Assembly: GCF_000169335.1 (NCBI RefSeq)
Contig: NZ_AAXW01000009.1
Coordinates: forward strand, 80,597 to 144,596
DNA from: Crocosphaera chwakensis CCY0110
GTDB taxonomy: Bacteria; Cyanobacteriota; Cyanobacteriia; Cyanobacteriales; Microcystaceae
Direction of reading: 5' to 3'
Length of the DNA stretch: 64,000 nucleotides
Part shown: positions 16,837-25,502 of the stretch, piece after piece
How the letters are laid out: each line of letters starts with the position of its first letter
Position numbering within the stretch: the stretch's first letter is position 1
Made by a program: the position numbers and the translations under genes
Notes under the pieces: model-generated
What the model was told of the DNA's origin: nothing
Seen by the model: the letters and a program-made list of their open reading frames with translations, nothing else
The model's database searches: none

Positions 16837-18206
16837 ATATCAATTATTTAGATGCGATCGCCCTAAGTCAAAAAATAAAAAAGCAAGAAATTTCAGCGAC
16901 TAATATTATTAGCCAATTCATTCATAATATCGAACAACAAAATCCGATATTAAATTGTTTTACAACTATTTTAAAAAATAAAGCTATTGAACAAGCAGAA
17001 AACCTTGACTATAAAATAACAAAAGGTGAAGATACAGGTGTTTTAACAGGTGTTCCTTTTGCTGTAAAAAATCTCTTTGATATTGAGGGAGTTATAACCT
17101 TAGCAGGTTCAAAAATAAATCAAGAAAATGCGCCAGCAACTCAAGATGCAACAGCTATTAAAAAGTTAAAAGCAGCAGGTGCTATCTTAGTCGGTGCTTT
17201 AAATATGGATGAATATGCCTATGGGTTTGTCACAGAAAATAGTCACTATGGGGCAACGCCAAACCCCCATAATTTAAGCAGAATTTCAGGAGGATCGTCA
17301 GGAGGATCGGCTGCTGCAGTTGCTGCTAATTTAGTTCCCTTTTCTTTGGGATCAGATACGAATGGTTCAGTTAGAGTTCCTGCTGCTTTATGTGGTGTTT
17401 TCGGACTAAAACCGACTTATGGAAGGTTATCGAGAACAGGTACGGTTTTATTTTCTAATAGTTTAGATCACATCGGAGGCTTTACTCGCTCCGTGCGAGA
17501 TATGGCAGCTATTTTTGATATTTTACAAGGAGAAGATAAAAATGATCCTGTGTGTACTTCTTTACCTCCTCAATTATGCTTTGATAAATTACATGAAGAC
17601 ATTAGCCGTTTAAAAATTGCTGTCGTAGGTAACTATTTTCAAGAAGGGGCAGAAACAGAAGCTTTAGAAGTTGTTGAGACTGTGACAAAATTATTAAATA
17701 TAAATAAAATAATTAGTATCCCAGAGGCACATCGAGCGAGGGCTGCTGCTTATATTATTACAGCTTGTGAAGGGTCTAACTTTCATTTACAAAATTTGCG
17801 ATCACGACCTCAAGATTTTGATTCAGCTACCAGAGATCGCTTTTTGGCAGGGGCTTTTATTCCCAATACCTGGTATCTACAAGCGCAAAGATTTCGTCGT
17901 TGGTATCGAGATCAAGTTAAAGAACTTTTTCAAAAGGTTGATGTCATAATTGCCCCGACAACTCCCTGTGTTGCCACGACCTTAGGACAAGAAAAAATGA
18001 TGATTAATGGAGAAGAAATATTAATCCGTCCTAACTTAGGCAGGTTTACTCAACCCCTATCTTTTATTGGCCTACCTGTGTTATCTTTTCCTATTTTAAG
18101 ACAGAATAAGTTACCCTTGGGAGTGCAATTAATTGCTGCACCTTATCAAGAGTTAAAAATCTTACAAGTAGCAACCTTTTTAGAAGAAAAGTTACGTAAA
18201 TTGTAA
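16833..18206 (+). CDS. AtzE-family amidohydrolase (amidase signature)
   Basis: A 457-residue amidase-signature enzyme. The catalytic Ser-cisSer-Lys triad is visible: K79 in GVPFAVKNLFD, S155 in ISGGSSGGSAAAV, and the nucleophile S179 in GSDTNGSVRVPA. Conserved FGLKPTYGRLSRTG follows. The end TLGQEKMMINGEEILIRPNL and the AtzG-like partner point to the AtzE branch rather than GatA. AtzE hydrolyses a carboxybiuret-type urea derivative in triazine degradation, but cyanobacterial members have no proven substrate and no AtzD, AtzF or AtzH gene is in the window. It is the third gene of a six-gene same-strand run. Another linear amide is the obvious alternative. Confidence 0.87.
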   Translation: MNINYLDAIALSQKIKKQEISATNIISQFIHNIEQQNPILNCFTTILKNKAIEQAENLDYKITKGEDTGVLTGVPFAVKNLFDIEGVITLAGSKINQENAPATQDATAIKKLKAAGAILVGALNMDEYAYGFVTENSHYGATPNPHNLSRISGGSSGGSAAAVAANLVPFSLGSDTNGSVRVPAALCGVFGLKPTYGRLSRTGTVLFSNSLDHIGGFTRSVRDMAAIFDILQGEDKNDPVCTSLPPQLCFDKLHEDISRLKIAVVGNYFQEGAETEALEVVETVTKLLNINKIISIPEAHRARAAAYIITACEGSNFHLQNLRSRPQDFDSATRDRFLAGAFIPNTWYLQAQRFRRWYRDQVKELFQKVDVIIAPTTPCVATTLGQEKMMINGEEILIRPNLGRFTQPLSFIGLPVLSFPILRQNKLPLGVQLIAAPYQELKILQVATFLEEKLRKL

Positions 18207-18313
18207 AGTTTAAGTACAAAAATTTCTTAAACTCCCTAATAATAAGTATGATCAAAGTAGAATAAATTAGAGTTTGAGATATCTTTCTTAACTCTTTGCC
18301 AGAGGGAAAGCTT

Positions 18314-18922
18314 ATGTCTTCAATTACCAGCGATCGCCTCATTTCTCTGGATATAACTCAACCATTATGGGATCGTTTCTTCATGGTGGCACCTTTAGTG
18401 ATCGTTGGCACTAAAGAAGCAGACGGCAACTATGATCTTGCACCGAAACACATGGCGATGCCCTTTGGTTGGGATAATTATTTTGGGTTTATTTGTACCC
18501 CAAGTCATGGTACTTATCAAAATATTGTTAGAGAAAAAGCCTTTAGTGTCAGTTTTCCACAACCTAATCAAATCTTACTCACCAGTTTAACCGCTACTGT
18601 CCGTTGTGAGAATAATCAAAAACCGCTTTTATCAATCTTATCTACACTTGCCACTACTCAGATAGACAGTGTTTACCTCGAAGACAGTTATCTTTATTTA
18701 GAGTGTGAACTAGATAGAATTATAGACGAATTTGGAGATAATAGCTTAATTGTAGGTAAAATTATAGCAGCCCAAGTGAAAGAAACAGCTTTAAGAAGAA
18801 GTGATCGCGACGACCAAGACATTTTACTCGATATTCCTCTGTTAGTCTATCTTCCTCCTGGACGCTATAGCATCATCGATCATAGTTTCTCCTTCCCCTT
18901 CCATGCAAAGTTTCATCGTTAA
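18314..18922 (+). CDS. flavin reductase-like FMN-binding protein
   Basis: A protein of about 202 residues of the flavin reductase/DIM6-NTAB split-barrel family, which binds FMN. The ATG at 18314 has an AGAGGGA ribosome site; a TTG six codons upstream is less likely. Typical pieces are RFFMVAPLVIVGTKEADGNY, then LAPKHMAMPFGWDNYFGFIC and KAFSVSFPQPNQ. Members either supply reduced flavin to an oxygenase or act directly. It lies 107 bases after the AtzE-like gene and 53 before the M20 peptidase. No monooxygenase partner is nearby. Which substrate it reduces is unknown. Confidence 0.8.
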   Translation: MSSITSDRLISLDITQPLWDRFFMVAPLVIVGTKEADGNYDLAPKHMAMPFGWDNYFGFICTPSHGTYQNIVREKAFSVSFPQPNQILLTSLTATVRCENNQKPLLSILSTLATTQIDSVYLEDSYLYLECELDRIIDEFGDNSLIVGKIIAAQVKETALRRSDRDDQDILLDIPLLVYLPPGRYSIIDHSFSFPFHAKFHR

Positions 18923-18975
18923 ACCAGTGATCAATCAGTCATTAGTTTTTTAGTCTCCCCACATTCAACTGAAAA

Positions 18976-20175
18976 ATGACCACCCCAACCCTAACCCCTT
19001 CGATGACTCAATGGCTACTTGACTATCTCCACAGTCGTCATGGGGAAATGGTGGATCTTTTGAAACAGTTAGTCTTAGCAGAGTCTCCTTCAACTATTCC
19101 CACCGCACAAAAAACAGTCCTCTCCTTGCTCAAAAATGCTCTCTTAAGCCGTGATTATCGGGTTCGCTATCTCAAAGGTCAAAATACAGGAGGACATCTC
19201 TTAGCAGTACCAAAACAGCGCATTAAAGGACAACCGAGACAACTATTACTCGGTCATTGTGACACAGTTTGGCCTTTGGGAACCCTAGAAACCATGCCAT
19301 TAGTCCAACGAAACGGCAAACTGTACGGTCCAGGAGTCTATGATATGAAAGCAGGGTTAATACAGACTATTTTTGCCTTAGAAAGCCTTTTATATCATGA
19401 TTTGACCCCTACAGTTACCCCTATCTTTTTAATCAACTCCGACGAAGAAATAGGCAGTAAAGAGTCGACTCCTTATATTCGTCGCTTAGTGCAAGGATGT
19501 GATCGCGTCTTTGTCATGGAACCCTCTTTAGGAGAAAGGGGACAACTGAAAACCCGTCGGAAAGGAGTAGGAAGGTTTACAGTGAAAGTTGTTGGTAAAG
19601 CTGCTCATGCCGGCTTAGAACCGGAAAAGGGTGCTAGTGCCATTTTAGAACTATCCTTTGTTATTCAACAACTCTTTGCCCTCAATGATCCTGAACATGG
19701 CATTACAATTAATGTCGGAACCATTAACGGGGGTATTCGTTCTAACGTGATCGCTCCAGAAAGTACCGCAGTGGTGGATGTCAGGGTACTCCGTCAAGAA
19801 GATGCTGAAAAAATAGAACAGAAAATCCTCAATTTACAACCCACTACCCCCGATACTCAACTCATCGTTACCGGAAAAATCGGCCGGCCACCAATGGAAA
19901 AAACTCCAGACAGTGAAAGACTATGGCAACGAGCTTATCAACGAGGGTGTGAGTTAGGGTTAACCCTTACAGAAGCGATCGCAGGAGGTGGGTCTGATGG
20001 TAATACAACAAATCTATATGCACCCACATTGGATGGTTTAGGTGCAGTGGGAGATGCTGCTCATTCTCCTGGGGAGTTTATCTATCTCGATAGTTTAGTG
20101 GAGCGATCGGCATTATTAGCGAGTTTGTTGCTTGATCCGCCTTTAGTCAGTGACCAGTTATCAATGAAGGGATAA
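18976..20175 (+). CDS. M20-family metallopeptidase, carboxypeptidase G2-like
   Basis: A 399-residue di-zinc hydrolase of the M20 family. The metal and catalytic pieces are present: GHCDTVWP (first His and the Asp pair), GPGVYDMKAG (bridging Asp), NSDEEIGS (catalytic Glu and zinc Glu), FVMEPS, and AAHSPGEF near the end (last His). The dimerisation domain lies between. The GHCDTVWP and GVYDMKAG versions are those of the CPG2 group, which removes C-terminal glutamate from N-acyl-glutamates, but specificity varies. No signal peptide, so cytoplasmic. DUF1611 follows after five bases, clearly the same transcript. Confidence 0.88.
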   Translation: MTTPTLTPSMTQWLLDYLHSRHGEMVDLLKQLVLAESPSTIPTAQKTVLSLLKNALLSRDYRVRYLKGQNTGGHLLAVPKQRIKGQPRQLLLGHCDTVWPLGTLETMPLVQRNGKLYGPGVYDMKAGLIQTIFALESLLYHDLTPTVTPIFLINSDEEIGSKESTPYIRRLVQGCDRVFVMEPSLGERGQLKTRRKGVGRFTVKVVGKAAHAGLEPEKGASAILELSFVIQQLFALNDPEHGITINVGTINGGIRSNVIAPESTAVVDVRVLRQEDAEKIEQKILNLQPTTPDTQLIVTGKIGRPPMEKTPDSERLWQRAYQRGCELGLTLTEAIAGGGSDGNTTNLYAPTLDGLGAVGDAAHSPGEFIYLDSLVERSALLASLLLDPPLVSDQLSMKG

Positions 20176-20180
20176 AAATC

Positions 20181-21233
20181 ATGAACACTAACCTTTTAAA
20201 CCCACCTTATTTATACAGTTCCTTAACTCGTATTTCTGATCTGCAAGTCAAACCATTTGATGTGGTTTCTTTACCCAGACAACAATGGGAAACTGGGGAT
20301 TATGTCGTTGGAGAAGTCTTATCTCCTGTTCCTGTTAATGTTAAGTTAGAATTGCCTAACGGACGCTTAGCTAGTCTTTTAGAAGGCGATCGCATTATTG
20401 GAGCGTTTGGTATTCGACGAGCGACTCTAGAAGCAGTCGGAGAATGGCAGTCTATTGGAGAAGATGGAGGTATGGATAATATGACTTGTGCCGGTTTGTT
20501 TGGCAAAGTTACCTCTAAGTCCTATTTATTACCTCCTTTAACTTCCCTTCAATATCAAGGCCATGTCTTACGTCATGGTCAAAAAGTTTCTATGAAAGAT
20601 TTTGTCCCAACTATTTCCTATCATCCTTATGACTGTCCTACTATCATGATTATTGGTACATCAATGTCGGCTGGAAAAACCACTTCTGCTCGCATTATTA
20701 TCCATCAATTAAAACAGTTAGGATTGAAAGTTGTTGCAGCTAAATTAACTGGTGCTGGACGTTATCGTGATATCCTATCAATGAAAGATGCAGGGGCTGA
20801 TTATATTTTTGATTTTGTAGATGTGGGACTCCCTTCCTCTGTTGCACCCCCTGAAGCATTTAGGATTTTAGTGCGTCAATTATTGAGCATGATGGCAGCT
20901 AAAAATCCTGATGTTGTTGTCATTGAAGCGGGTGCTTCTCCTTTAGAACCTTACAATGGTTCTGTGGTCTTAGAAGAACTGAAACAATACATTTATTTAA
21001 CGGTTTTATGTGCCTCTGATCCTTATTCTGTGGTTGGTGTTTGTCAGGGATTTGGCTTTTTACCCGATCTGATTACAGGGATCGCCACCAGCACATCTTC
21101 AGGGGTAGAATTGGTGAAAAAATTAACCCAAATACAAGCGTTAACGTTATCAGAACCCGGTGCTTTATCTATCCTGACTCAGTTGTTAAACGATAAATTA
21201 GGTTTGAAGGATAAACTATTAACAACTGCCTAG
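20181..21233 (+). CDS. DUF1611 (DgcN-like) P-loop protein
   Basis: A 350-residue protein with an N-terminal domain of about 145 residues and a C-terminal P-loop domain. The Walker A loop is IGTSMSAGKTTSARI (about residues 155-170), and DVVVIEAGASPLEP resembles the Walker B region. This is the DUF1611 family; a member called DgcN was reported as a D-glutamate N-acetyltransferase acting with the epimerase DgcA. No DgcA-type epimerase is in the window. The gene begins five bases after the M20 peptidase stop, so they likely act together on the same compound, possibly an N-acylated amino acid or dipeptide. Substrate is inference. Confidence 0.82.
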   Translation: MNTNLLNPPYLYSSLTRISDLQVKPFDVVSLPRQQWETGDYVVGEVLSPVPVNVKLELPNGRLASLLEGDRIIGAFGIRRATLEAVGEWQSIGEDGGMDNMTCAGLFGKVTSKSYLLPPLTSLQYQGHVLRHGQKVSMKDFVPTISYHPYDCPTIMIIGTSMSAGKTTSARIIIHQLKQLGLKVVAAKLTGAGRYRDILSMKDAGADYIFDFVDVGLPSSVAPPEAFRILVRQLLSMMAAKNPDVVVIEAGASPLEPYNGSVVLEELKQYIYLTVLCASDPYSVVGVCQGFGFLPDLITGIATSTSSGVELVKKLTQIQALTLSEPGALSILTQLLNDKLGLKDKLLTTA

Positions 21234-21274
21234 ACAAAAAAATTTTTTTCTAGAACCATTTTCACATGGGCTAT

Positions 21275-21303
21275 TGTGTAAGGTGGGTAATGCCCACCCT
21301 ACT
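21275..21303. repeat. palindromic GTGGG repeat / terminator between convergent genes
   Basis: GGTGGG at 21282-21287 pairs with CCCACC at 21293-21298, within AGGTGGGTAATGCCCACCCT. Near-identical short palindromes are scattered through cyanobacterial genomes. It sits between the convergent DUF1611 and carbonic anhydrase genes and may terminate both. Confidence 0.5.
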
Positions 21304-21313
21304 CCGAACACAT

Positions 21314-22093
21314 TTAACTTGATTGATTCATGATCAATTCTACTAAGCGATCGTTATGTTCTTGAATCGGTCGAGCATTCATCGGATATAAGTCCATAAA
21401 TTGTTCAATTTGTTGCCTCGATGCTTCTATGGGTTCTGTTATCATATTCCAGAGAACATTCTCACTACAAGGCGGTGTCGTTAATGACCCCTGATAATGA
21501 AAATAAGTAGGATTATTAACTATAAAATTAGCCCCATTGATCGTCTTATTTTTGACTTCTTGTATTCCTTGCTTTTCTGATAGATTTTCCCAAATTGTTG
21601 CCAGAGTTGGGTTAGCTTGTCCTTCCTTAATAAAAAGACCGATTACTGCAATTTTTCCTTGCTCGTTTTGATGCACTAAATGTAGTTCCATCTCACTTTT
21701 TTTACCATTTAAACTATGTTCACTAGGAGTATGAAAATGAAACTGTTTTAATTCATACTTTTGTCCATTAATCAGGACATAACTTCCTGGTTTATAATTA
21801 ACTTCGATGGTATGACCATTATTATTAATCACTAAGGGAGTTGCTTGATAATGGGTTTCAATGTTTCCGTTTTCTCTAATTAAATTAGATGAGGTTAAAT
21901 GAATTGGTGATTGAAATAATCCTGTTGAACAAGTTTCATATTCAATACTAATTTCTCCCCATCTATCAGGATTATTTTCTCCTTCATAACTCCAAGTGCT
22001 ATTCAATTCACCTGCCCCTAAAACAACGGACATGGTTGAAAAACTAAATAATAAACAAACCAAAACCCAACGGACAAGTTTAGTATTTTTCAT
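21314..22093 (-). CDS. ecaA: alpha-type carbonic anhydrase, exported
   Basis: A protein of about 259 residues that interconverts CO2 and bicarbonate in the periplasm. The start at 22093 has a GAGG ribosome site and gives a clean signal peptide (residues 1-26, ending SVVLGA); an upstream in-frame ATG at 22138 adds 15 non-signal residues. The zinc histidines are in QFHFHTPSEHS (two His) and ELHLVHQN (third His). TTPPCSENVLWN and GEISIEYETCSTGLFQSPIH carry the conserved Thr and the probable disulfide cysteines. Located downstream of, and convergent with, the DUF1611 operon. It fits the carbon-concentrating theme but is not linked in operon to RuBisCO. Confidence 0.92.
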   Translation of the reverse strand: MKNTKLVRWVLVCLLFSFSTMSVVLGAGELNSTWSYEGENNPDRWGEISIEYETCSTGLFQSPIHLTSSNLIRENGNIETHYQATPLVINNNGHTIEVNYKPGSYVLINGQKYELKQFHFHTPSEHSLNGKKSEMELHLVHQNEQGKIAVIGLFIKEGQANPTLATIWENLSEKQGIQEVKNKTINGANFIVNNPTYFHYQGSLTTPPCSENVLWNMITEPIEASRQQIEQFMDLYPMNARPIQEHNDRLVELIMNQSS

Positions 22094-22533
22094 GAACAAA
22101 TTTTCCTCGATTTCTCTTCTTGTTGACTCCCCTCTCAACGAGAAATCTATAACTTTATCCCACCTAATCTAATTATATCCGTCAGGTTATTTTTTAAGAT
22201 TAAAAAATTTATTAGCTTTTAAAAGCATATTTAATTTATTTTGTCAATTCCCTAGTGATTATACTTAGTGTCCTTTTTAGTACATTTGCTCAAAATTAAA
22301 CCTAAACACCCGAAAAAATCAGTAATACACAAACATCATTTTACGAAATTATAATAGTTACAGACCCTATTTTTATAAAAAGATAAACTACGCCTAGATT
22401 CTCAATCTTGCTGATCATACCATAAAGGCGGAACTTCGTTGACTATTGAGAAATATTTTCATATTTTTCTTAATAAAGATTTAAAGCTGTGGTTTAAATT
22501 TTAAAACTATTTAAGAATATTGATAAGTTTACA
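22094..22533. other. intergenic region upstream of the carbonic anhydrase gene
   Basis: AT-rich DNA of 440 bases between two minus-strand genes. It must hold the ecaA promoter. No gene or clear hairpin was found. Confidence 0.4.
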
Positions 22534-23505
22534 TTATGTCCAACGACGAAAGAAAGTATTTTCTTCCCATACCTTTGCGGTTAAGGTTTCTATCTCAGAA
22601 AGTTGGGAGGGGTTAAGAGGTTGAAACTGAGACGCGACTTGAACATTACTTTGTAACTGTTGTATTGATTCGGCAGCTATGATGCAGCTATGAACACCCC
22701 CCAAAGAGAGAACATAACCCATAGCCTGATTCATGCTTGATAATGCTCCAGGTCTTAATAATCGTCCATAAGCAGGGATTTTCATGGCAACCACACCGAC
22801 ATTCTTTTGCTTAGCTACAGGTAAGACCGTTGTACTAAAAGGACGAGGATGATGAACATCAGCAGCATTCAAAGAAACCAAAGTCATATCGAAAGGATAC
22901 CGTTGCAGAGCATTAGCAATAATATCAGGTTCATGATGACCGCTAATGCCAGAAAAGCGGATGATTTTTTGCTCTTTTGCCTCTTCAATGGCTTTAGCTG
23001 CTCCATTTTTACCAAAAATTTGGTCTAACTCTTCTGCGAACGAAACATGATGTAACTGCCAAAAATCAATATGGTCTGTTTGCAGTCGTTTTAAAGACCG
23101 TTCTAACTCGCGCCATGCGCCGTTATAGTCCCGTTGGTCGGTTTTTGTCGCGATTACAACCTGGGAACGATGGGAGGGTAGAACTTTGCCTAAATAGTCC
23201 TCACTCGGTCCATAATTAGCTGCCGTATCAAAGTAACGGATACCCAGTTGTAGGGCTGCTTCAATAAGTGCGATCGCTTCTTTTTCTTGGCCGTGTTTAG
23301 ATAAAGGCGTTTGTCCTGCTCCTCCTAACCCTAAAATGGGGACAGAAACCCCAGTATTGCCTAATTGTCTTTCTGGTAGAGGTGCAACAGGGGAAAAAGC
23401 GATTTTTTCAACCGTTTCGGACTGATTGGCTTTTTGACAAGCCACCGTCCCCAACATACTCATTCCTACTAATAAAAAATTACGACGAGTCTTAAAAGAA
23501 GTCAT
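22534..23505 (-). CDS. aldo/keto reductase with Tat-lipoprotein-like leader
   Basis: A 323-residue NAD(P)H-dependent reductase of the aldo/keto reductase superfamily. The barrel residues are visible: RYFDTAANYGPSEDYLG holds the catalytic Asp and Tyr, IATKTD the Lys, and DFWQLHHV the His. The N-terminus TRRNFLLVGMSMLGTVACQ combines a twin-arginine motif, a hydrophobic stretch and a lipobox ending in Cys, suggesting Tat export as a lipoprotein, which is unusual for this family. The ATG at 23505 with a nearby GAGG is preferred over a TTG nine bases earlier. It is divergent from the DUF6391 gene. Substrate unknown. Confidence 0.87.
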   Translation of the reverse strand: MTSFKTRRNFLLVGMSMLGTVACQKANQSETVEKIAFSPVAPLPERQLGNTGVSVPILGLGGAGQTPLSKHGQEKEAIALIEAALQLGIRYFDTAANYGPSEDYLGKVLPSHRSQVVIATKTDQRDYNGAWRELERSLKRLQTDHIDFWQLHHVSFAEELDQIFGKNGAAKAIEEAKEQKIIRFSGISGHHEPDIIANALQRYPFDMTLVSLNAADVHHPRPFSTTVLPVAKQKNVGVVAMKIPAYGRLLRPGALSSMNQAMGYVLSLGGVHSCIIAAESIQQLQSNVQVASQFQPLNPSQLSEIETLTAKVWEENTFFRRWT

Positions 23506-23661
23506 GAACCTCAATCTTAGAATTCTTTACTTATGAATATAACGCAGAAAAATGCTGCTCCCATTACAATAGACTTAAAGAAGATGTAATTTTAGTCAGT
23601 GGTTAGACACTGTGACTATCAAATTTAACTTCTGAGTTTTTAGTTCTGACTTCATTCAATT

Positions 23662-24279
23662 ATGACCAACTCGGTTAACCCTGGCACTGGAAACCTTTGG
23701 GACTTTGACTGGTATCAGCCCCAACATCATCAAGATAGCGATATTTTACAACAACTGGGATTTATTCCAGGATTAAAAGAAGTTCTGATGTTGCGTCAAG
23801 TTCATGGGTTAGAACATGGAACGGTTTGGGTCCTTAGTGAAAGCAAACAAGGGTTAAAAGATAATGAAAACTTAGGGGGTTTATCCACTCCCAATGGCTT
23901 TTATCTCTACGGAGACGTTAACCATTTAGATGTACAAAAAGCCGTCAGTAAAGCCTTACATCGATTTCGCGCTGGCATTTGGAATTTAGCCGTACATCCC
24001 CGTTGCGGTACCAATATGTCCGTTAATATGTTACTGACCACCAGTTTTGTCTTGGGAACCCATCTACTACTTCCCAAAGGACCCATTGAACAAGTTTTAG
24101 GCTTACTATTGGCCACTTCCACAGCATCCCAACTATCCCCCGATGTGGGTATCTGGGCCCAGAAATATCTCACCACAGCTATTCCCTTCAATTTAGAACT
24201 GGTACAAATCGCCCGAACCCGTGATTTTTCAGGACATCCAGCCTATTTCGTTGAACTGAACTGGAGAGATTCGCAATAA
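23662..24279 (+). CDS. DUF6391 family protein
   Basis: A 205-residue protein restricted mainly to cyanobacteria (DUF6391). Marks are LMLRQVHGLEHGTVWVLSES, STPNGFYLYGDV, and VHPRCGTNMSVNMLLTTSFV, followed by two hydrophobic segments (LLLTTSFVLGTHLLL and QVLGLLLATSTA) that may lie in a membrane. The HGLEH and HPRCG pieces could bind metal, but this is not known. It lies 111 bases upstream of psaE on the same strand, perhaps read through. Function is unknown. Confidence 0.78.
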   Translation: MTNSVNPGTGNLWDFDWYQPQHHQDSDILQQLGFIPGLKEVLMLRQVHGLEHGTVWVLSESKQGLKDNENLGGLSTPNGFYLYGDVNHLDVQKAVSKALHRFRAGIWNLAVHPRCGTNMSVNMLLTTSFVLGTHLLLPKGPIEQVLGLLLATSTASQLSPDVGIWAQKYLTTAIPFNLELVQIARTRDFSGHPAYFVELNWRDSQ

Positions 24280-24390
24280 AACTTAAAGTTTTGAAGTAGC
24301 AAGGTGTTGCGATCCAATAGTAGGCTTTTATAGATAAGGAGCTTATTCCTTACCTTTGTTTTGAATATCCATTTATTAAGGACAATACCT

Positions 24391-24612
24391 ATGGTCAAGC
24401 GTGGAGATACCGTTAGAATTAAACGCAAAGAATCTTACTGGTACAACGACGTTGGTACCGTTGCCACTGTCGATAAAGCTGGTATCATCTATCCTGTCGT
24501 CGTCCGTTTTGATAAAGTCAATTACACTGGCTACAGTGGTAGTGCTACTGGAGTTAATACCAATAACTTTGCTGAAAACGAATTAGAAGTAGTTGCTTCT
24601 AAATCTAAGTAA
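24391..24612 (+). CDS. psaE: photosystem I reaction centre subunit IV
   Basis: The 73-residue stromal subunit of photosystem I, an SH3-like barrel that helps dock ferredoxin and supports cyclic electron flow. The ATG at 24391 gives MVKRGDTVRIKRKESYWYND, the standard beginning, then VGTVATVDKAGIIYPVVVRF and NFAENELEVV. Length matches the family. A TTG ten codons upstream is in frame but not used. mutM follows after 16 bases on the same strand and is probably cotranscribed. Confidence 0.97.
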   Translation: MVKRGDTVRIKRKESYWYNDVGTVATVDKAGIIYPVVVRFDKVNYTGYSGSATGVNTNNFAENELEVVASKSK

Positions 24613-24628
24613 TTCGTTTCAGGATTAA

Positions 24629-25465
24629 ATGCCAGAACTTCCTGAAGTTGAAACAGTTTGCCGAGGGTTAAATCAATTAACCTTTGGGCAAACTGTTCGG
24701 GGTGGGAAAGTGTTGCTACCTCGCACCCTTGCTTACCCCGTTTCTACACAAGAATTTTTAGAACAGATTCAAAATGCTACTTTTGGTCAGTGGCAAAGAA
24801 AAGGTAAATATTTACTGGTTCCCCTAGAAGATGATAAAGGATGGTTAGGGGTTCATTTGCGCATGACAGGACAATTATTATGGGTTCAACAAGACGAACC
24901 CTTATCCCGTCATACTCGTTTACGATTATTTTGCGATCGTTCTCAAGAATTAAGATTTGTCGATATTCGTACTTTTGGTAAAGTGTGGTGGGTTCCCCCT
25001 CATACCCCTCCCGAAACCATCATCACAGGATTGCAAAAATTGGGGCCAGAACCCTTTTCAAAGGCGTTTTCGTTAGATTACTTCAGAGATAAATTAAAGG
25101 GTCGTCAGCGCAATATCAAGACCATTCTACTTGATCAAAGTGTAGTGGCAGGGATGGGGAATATCTATGCAGATGAAGCTTTATTTAAAAGTGGTATTCG
25201 ACCCACAACCCTAGGGAAAGAATTAAGCCAACCCCAAATTAAAGAATTAAGAATAGTCATGATAGAAGTGTTGAAAACGGCTATTAAAGAGGGTGGGACA
25301 ACCTTTAGCGATTTTCGAGGGGTTACGGGGATAAACGGTAATTATAGCGGTATTGCTTGGGTGTATGGTCGCCATAACCAACCTTGTCGGGTGTGTGGGA
25401 CACCCATTGAACGAATAAAATTAGGGGGACGGTCTTCTCATTTTTGTCCTCAATGTCAACAATAA
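24629..25465 (+). CDS. mutM: formamidopyrimidine-DNA glycosylase
   Basis: A 278-residue base-excision repair enzyme (Fpg) that removes 8-oxoguanine and opened purines and then cuts the strand. The mature N-terminus PELPEVETVCRG holds the catalytic Pro and Glu. GKYLLVPL carries the conserved Lys, and the helix-two-turns-helix is around DQSVVAGMGNIYADEALF. The C-terminal zinc finger is CRVCGTPIERIK through CPQC. Length is normal. It is directly downstream of psaE, an arrangement common in cyanobacteria, where oxidative damage near photosystems is frequent. Confidence 0.96.
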   Translation: MPELPEVETVCRGLNQLTFGQTVRGGKVLLPRTLAYPVSTQEFLEQIQNATFGQWQRKGKYLLVPLEDDKGWLGVHLRMTGQLLWVQQDEPLSRHTRLRLFCDRSQELRFVDIRTFGKVWWVPPHTPPETIITGLQKLGPEPFSKAFSLDYFRDKLKGRQRNIKTILLDQSVVAGMGNIYADEALFKSGIRPTTLGKELSQPQIKELRIVMIEVLKTAIKEGGTTFSDFRGVTGINGNYSGIAWVYGRHNQPCRVCGTPIERIKLGGRSSHFCPQCQQ

Positions 25466-25502
25466 TTTAAAACTTAGGGTTAAACTAAATTACGCTTCGG
25501 CC

